A program made the position numbers and the translations under genes. A stretch of DNA of 64,000 bases from Agathobaculum hominis (GTDB taxonomy: Bacteria; Bacillota; Clostridia; Oscillospirales; Butyricicoccaceae): NCBI RefSeq assembly GCF_014288055.1, contig NZ_JACOPK010000005.1, forward strand, positions 186,001-250,000, given 5' to 3'. The notes beneath the pieces were generated by a model. That model saw only the letters and a program-made list of their open reading frames with translations, was not told where the DNA came from and did no database searches. Of the stretch, positions 60,921-64,000 are shown one piece after another; the stretch's first letter is position 1, and every line of letters starts with the position of its first letter.

Positions 60921-61157
60921 CATTAATAGGAAGAATATGGTAAATATGTTTCTGCAAAGTAGCAAAAACGATATACGATATATTTGATTTAATATATTTT
61001 TAATGCTTTGCTTGATGTATAAATTATATACTATTCATTGAATTGATATTTATAACATGCTTTTTATTATTGAAATAATATTCGTTTGTTAAATAATAAA
61101 TCAATTATATAATATATAATTCGTACTTTAATCGTACTCCTATTATATTATTAAGCC
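60921..61157. other. Very AT-rich gene-free stretch, candidate origin or control region
   Basis: Almost only A and T, with many TTAAT/TATAT steps. TCGTACT occurs twice, at 61121 and 61132, one helical turn apart. It lies between the replication-like gene and the ribbon-helix-helix gene. No gene is seen; 60647-60883 is also empty. Confidence 0.4.
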
Positions 61158-61358
61158 TTACGGCTCATCAATAATTTGTAATTTATCTAATGCAAATTCA
61201 ATGCATTTCAAAATTAACTCATTTCTGGTTCTTCCAGTACGAACAGATACCTTATCAAGCTGTTTTAGTACATCATTCGGCATACGACAAGATACCACGG
61301 ATGTTTCACCGTAGTTCTTTTTCGCTCTAATAATAAACTTATCATCATTGTTGTTCAT
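61158..61358 (-). CDS. Ribbon-helix-helix DNA-binding protein
   Basis: 66 residues from the ATG at 61358, which has AGAGGTATGATG about 8 bases upstream; earlier ATGs sit on the ribosome site. VVSCRMPNDVLKQLDKVSVRTGRTRNELILKCIEFAL (read as VVSCRMPNDVLKQL and TGRTRNELIL) is the CopG/Arc fold: a beta strand then two helices. It probably represses its own or the divergent gene; an inverted repeat overlaps the divergent promoter. Confidence 0.85.
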   Translation of the reverse strand: MNNNDDKFIIRAKKNYGETSVVSCRMPNDVLKQLDKVSVRTGRTRNELILKCIEFALDKLQIIDEP

Positions 61359-61407
61359 AATCATCATACCTCTGTATTATTCTACATGAATATTTGTAGT
61401 ATTTGTA

Positions 61408-61433
61408 TATTACAAAGGTTTACAAGTGTAATA
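61408..61433. promoter_or_regulatory. Inverted repeat in the divergent promoter
   Basis: TATTACA (61408-61414) and TGTAATA (61427-61433) flank the -35 of the promoter at 61419-61447. Candidate site for the ribbon-helix-helix protein. Confidence 0.5.
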
Positions 61434-61447
61434 CGATGTGGTACACT
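61419..61447 (+). promoter_or_regulatory. Promoter of the small membrane protein gene
   Basis: TTTACA (61419-61424), 17-base spacer, TACACT (61442-61447) with TGG before the -10. Confidence 0.7.
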
Positions 61448-61478
61448 GATAAAAAGAAATGAAAGGGATGAATTATTT

Positions 61479-61769
61479 ATGGAAAAGAAAAATAAAAATA
61501 TGGTTGCCGTAATACTCAAAGTCTATGCCATTGTTAATGCTATTATTGGCTGTATTATAGGTCTCAGCGGCCTGTCTGATTCCTATAACGAGATATTCAA
61601 CATGGTATATACCATTTTTCTTGGAGCGTGTATCGTTGTCAGCTTTGGCATTTACGCATTTGGTGAAGTAGTACAGCTATTACAGGATATTAAGGATGGT
61701 ACTAAGGGGACTATTACTACAATTCAGAAGCAGAACAATAACGATAATGACGAATTACCATCGATTTAA
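61479..61769 (+). CDS. Small hypothetical membrane protein of the element
   Basis: 96 residues from ATG 61479, AAAGGGATG upstream. Two helices are predicted (about 7-29 and 43-65), then a polar tail with an Asn/Asp-rich end. No family recognised. The next gene starts 20 bases on, so the two are likely cotranscribed. Confidence 0.65.
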   Translation: MEKKNKNMVAVILKVYAIVNAIIGCIIGLSGLSDSYNEIFNMVYTIFLGACIVVSFGIYAFGEVVQLLQDIKDGTKGTITTIQKQNNNDNDELPSI

Positions 61770-61789
61770 TAGTTATAGAGGTGAATACC

Positions 61790-63094
61790 ATGTCTGAAAA
61801 ATATACCATAGTGCAGCATGAAAAGCGTCTGTTCTGGTTGCAGAACTGTCCTGTGCTGTTACATTCCTATGCACTCACAAAGAACAACACTAATAACAGC
61901 ATTTTCTTGCAGTGTAAGTTTGAGAATATAGCTGATAAGCCTATTAAGGCTATGAATATCGCTGTTAAATGTTCTGATGTATCACATCAAGAATTGGCGA
62001 ATGTTGATAACTTCCCCTATCTTGATATTAACGTACAGCCTTATACGCTGTTTGGAGATAAAACGCCTGTAGCTTTACCTAATAATACAACCAGAAATGT
62101 TCGTATTATTCCGTTAAAAGTTATTTTCAGTGATGATACTACATGGGAAAATACTTCCGAGCGGGCGTATGAATTGGCTGAGTATGAACAGCAGCCTATA
62201 TCTTCGTTAGGTGAATTGGCAGACCAGTATAAGCGGGATTTGCATAAGATATGCACAGACAGTGAAAAGCATAATTATCTGCCTGCTAATGTAAATGGGT
62301 TTACTGTCTGCGGATGCGGAAAGGTTGTACTGCCTGATACGCAGTATTGTGCATCCTGCGGTGTAGATTTCTCAAAGTTATTTGCAATCAATAATTCCGA
62401 AATCCTTCACACAGAACAGCAGCAATACGACGAAGAACAACAAAAAATTGCATTACAGGAACAGCAAGACAAATTGCAAAAAGAAACGCAGCAGCTTCAA
62501 TACAGAAAGAAATTACGGAAAATAATAAGTATTATTTCTTGCATCGTGCTGGTTATCATTATTGGAACTGTTGCAGGAACTACATATTCTCGCTATCGTC
62601 AGGAGCAGGGAGCAATTCGACAGGAACAAGAAGCACTCGAGAAAACCCAAGCTGCTGTAGAACAAATCACAAACGTTGAAAGCGATGACGCGCAAATCAG
62701 CAGTGATATAGAAGATAAGGTAATTACGTTCACAATTTCAGGAGCAGGCATCAATGCAAAGGATATGCCTAAAACGCTATCGGACTTATCCGAGCAAGAT
62801 TTGCAATACCTATGGAATAATGACACATCTCACCTTGATTACGCGATAGATTCATGGTTAGGGCTAAAAGATTCCTATATAAATCTGCAGGGCAGCATAA
62901 TGGACAAATATGTTGAATTAGGCGGCAGTGATGCATATTCAATACACACTGTATGCAATTCGGATGATAATATCAAAATATTTGAATTTGATGGCAATTC
63001 GCTAATCTATGATTACTGGGAGGAAATGGAGAGATACAGGGATTTTAGCAGTATAGAATTATTGGCAGCCCTGATAACTAGTCGTGGGAAATAA
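61790..63094 (+). CDS. Zinc-ribbon, single-helix membrane protein of the element
   Basis: 434 residues from ATG 61790 (TAGAGGTG upstream). Residues 1-150 form a beta-rich cytoplasmic part; a zinc ribbon follows (CGCG and CASCG, about 180-200); a Gln/Glu-rich coiled coil is about 210-245; one helix (IISIISCIVLVIIIGTVAG) is about 245-266; the remainder is outside. Similar zinc-ribbon/TM proteins occur widely in Firmicutes, function unknown. It is paired with a surface lipoprotein downstream, which suggests a joint envelope role. Confidence 0.7.
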   Translation: MSEKYTIVQHEKRLFWLQNCPVLLHSYALTKNNTNNSIFLQCKFENIADKPIKAMNIAVKCSDVSHQELANVDNFPYLDINVQPYTLFGDKTPVALPNNTTRNVRIIPLKVIFSDDTTWENTSERAYELAEYEQQPISSLGELADQYKRDLHKICTDSEKHNYLPANVNGFTVCGCGKVVLPDTQYCASCGVDFSKLFAINNSEILHTEQQQYDEEQQKIALQEQQDKLQKETQQLQYRKKLRKIISIISCIVLVIIIGTVAGTTYSRYRQEQGAIRQEQEALEKTQAAVEQITNVESDDAQISSDIEDKVITFTISGAGINAKDMPKTLSDLSEQDLQYLWNNDTSHLDYAIDSWLGLKDSYINLQGSIMDKYVELGGSDAYSIHTVCNSDDNIKIFEFDGNSLIYDYWEEMERYRDFSSIELLAALITSRGK

Positions 63095-63156
63095 AGCCAT
63101 CATTGAGCAATTCGTATTTAACAGAAATAAATATGGTTAAAAGGTGAATTTCAAAG

Positions 63157-64000
63157 ATGAAAAAGTGTAAGCTTATATCAACTATTTTGTTATTGCTAAT
63201 TTTCTCAACTGCTTGTGGCAGTGGCAATTCACAGCAGGAATCTATGTCTGCTACATCTGCCAACCAAGATGAATTTCTGCAATCCATGGCAACAGGTATC
63301 AGTGCTCGTCTTGCCGATGACACAGACACTTCAAATATGACTGATGAACAAGAAGCAGAGTATCTTTCAAAACTTGTGGATTGTGAACTATCTGAAATTT
63401 CAAAATATAAGAATGCGACATTCACCGACGAAACACTCAATGACTTAGCGCACGAATATATAAATGCCTGCAATTCACAAAAAATAGCAACAAAATATTA
63501 TAAAAACGCACAACTTTATAACGCTTTATGGGAAAATTCTAGTCATATTCGTGCTGCTATTATTTCCTATTTATATCAGAACTACGAACTGCCTATCACA
63601 AGTGAGCAGGCCGCAGAATACAACACAACAGGAAGTGTATCTTATACCGTAGATAGCGATACCGCAAATTTCTTTAATGCTTTGAATGATGATGGTGATG
63701 TGCAGCTCAGCCAAGGTGATTTGTCCATTGTCGGAGTAGATAAAGAGCGAAAAGTTTTTGATGAGGTGTACTTCAATTTTTCGTATGTAGTACGAAATAA
63801 TTCGACTGCAACACTAAATTCTATATCTGTTTACTGCTCGATACTCGATAAAAACGAAAATGTTATAGGCACTACTTCTGCTAATGTATACGCGACAATT
63901 CTGCCGAACAAAGATGTTTCCTGCGACGGTTCTATCATGTTGAGCGATTATCCCTCTGCTGCATATATCCGCATTGACAATTTGGCCTATGACGGGAATA
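63157..64000 (+). CDS. Lipoprotein with a C-terminal FxLYD-like domain, cut by window end
   Basis: 281 residues visible from ATG 63157 (AAAAGGTG upstream), no stop before 64000. The lipobox STACG with Cys20 follows a typical signal peptide. The middle is helical and acidic. The end (FNFSYVVRNNSTATLNSISV, LDKNENVIGTTSANV, LPNKDVSCDG) is like the FxLYD/DUF domains found in surface lipoproteins of Clostridia. Same strand and style as the zinc-ribbon gene. Confidence 0.75.
   Translation, partial: MKKCKLISTILLLLIFSTACGSGNSQQESMSATSANQDEFLQSMATGISARLADDTDTSNMTDEQEAEYLSKLVDCELSEISKYKNATFTDETLNDLAHEYINACNSQKIATKYYKNAQLYNALWENSSHIRAAIISYLYQNYELPITSEQAAEYNTTGSVSYTVDSDTANFFNALNDDGDVQLSQGDLSIVGVDKERKVFDEVYFNFSYVVRNNSTATLNSISVYCSILDKNENVIGTTSANVYATILPNKDVSCDGSIMLSDYPSAAYIRIDNLAYDGN

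Overview
The window is a chromosomal segment of a GC-rich, Gram-positive, probably anaerobic member of the Clostridia. The gene set is monoderm (SecG, LytR-CpsA-Psr protein, PyrR-headed pyrimidine operon, YtrA-type GntR/ABC set, phosphate acetyltransferase). The style of the genes and intergenic repeats suggests the gut Oscillospirales, near Butyricicoccus or Agathobaculum; that placement is inference. I recognise no rRNA, tRNA or CRISPR array. The last 6 kb, from just after gapA, is AT-rich with different codon use and begins with a tyrosine recombinase, so it looks like the left part of an integrated element that runs off the right edge.

Layout. 1-2.6 kb: pta end, a small exported protein, pdxT/pdxS (PLP synthase). 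2.7-5.9 kb: tandem alanine/glycine:cation symporter paralogues with matching promoters. 6.2-8.1 kb: aroF and a cell-wall amidase (minus strand). 8.9-15.4 kb: a polyamine locus, speD-speA-speE, then carboxynorspermidine dehydrogenase and decarboxylase, so two spermidine routes are encoded side by side. 16.2-20.2 kb: M16 peptidase, LCP protein and pyruvate kinase (minus). 20.5-22.6 kb: nucleotidyltransferase, an unknown protein, secG. 23.1-29.0 kb: pyrR-pyrF-carA-carB (minus). 30.3-32.7 kb: iolG and a divergent LacI regulator with clustered operator-like sites. 32.8-39.7 kb: two TolC-family proteins, a lipoprotein membrane-fusion protein and an RND pump. 39.8-44.5 kb: a lipoprotein, a PsiE-like membrane protein, two COG0523 GTPases (one very His-rich) and an M23 peptidase. 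45.1-46.9 kb: YtrA-like regulator plus ABC transporter. 47.4-56.3 kb: zinc-ribbon protein, YheO-like regulator, asparaginase, citrate synthase, RNase HI, acyltransferase, HAD phosphatase, a sensor-kinase-like protein. 56.8 kb: gapA. 58.0-64.0 kb: integrated element (integrase, HNH endonuclease, winged-helix replication-like protein, ribbon-helix-helix repressor, small membrane protein, zinc-ribbon membrane protein, lipoprotein cut by the window end).

The most unusual content is between genes. Four copies of a 390-400 bp non-coding element, each capped at both ends by a strong hairpin and sharing a conserved core, lie at 8.4, 15.6, 29.6 and 44.6 kb. They are flanked by shorter palindromic modules that also occur alone (47.0 kb), and a lone end-type hairpin follows speE. 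A second string-of-hairpins repeat occurs in opposite orientations after alsT2 and at the end of the YheO-like gene, whose stop codon it supplies. A third family is a 161 bp palindromic MITE-like element at 41.3 kb with relatives in the alsT2 leader and before the efflux operon. No transposase is present to account for them.
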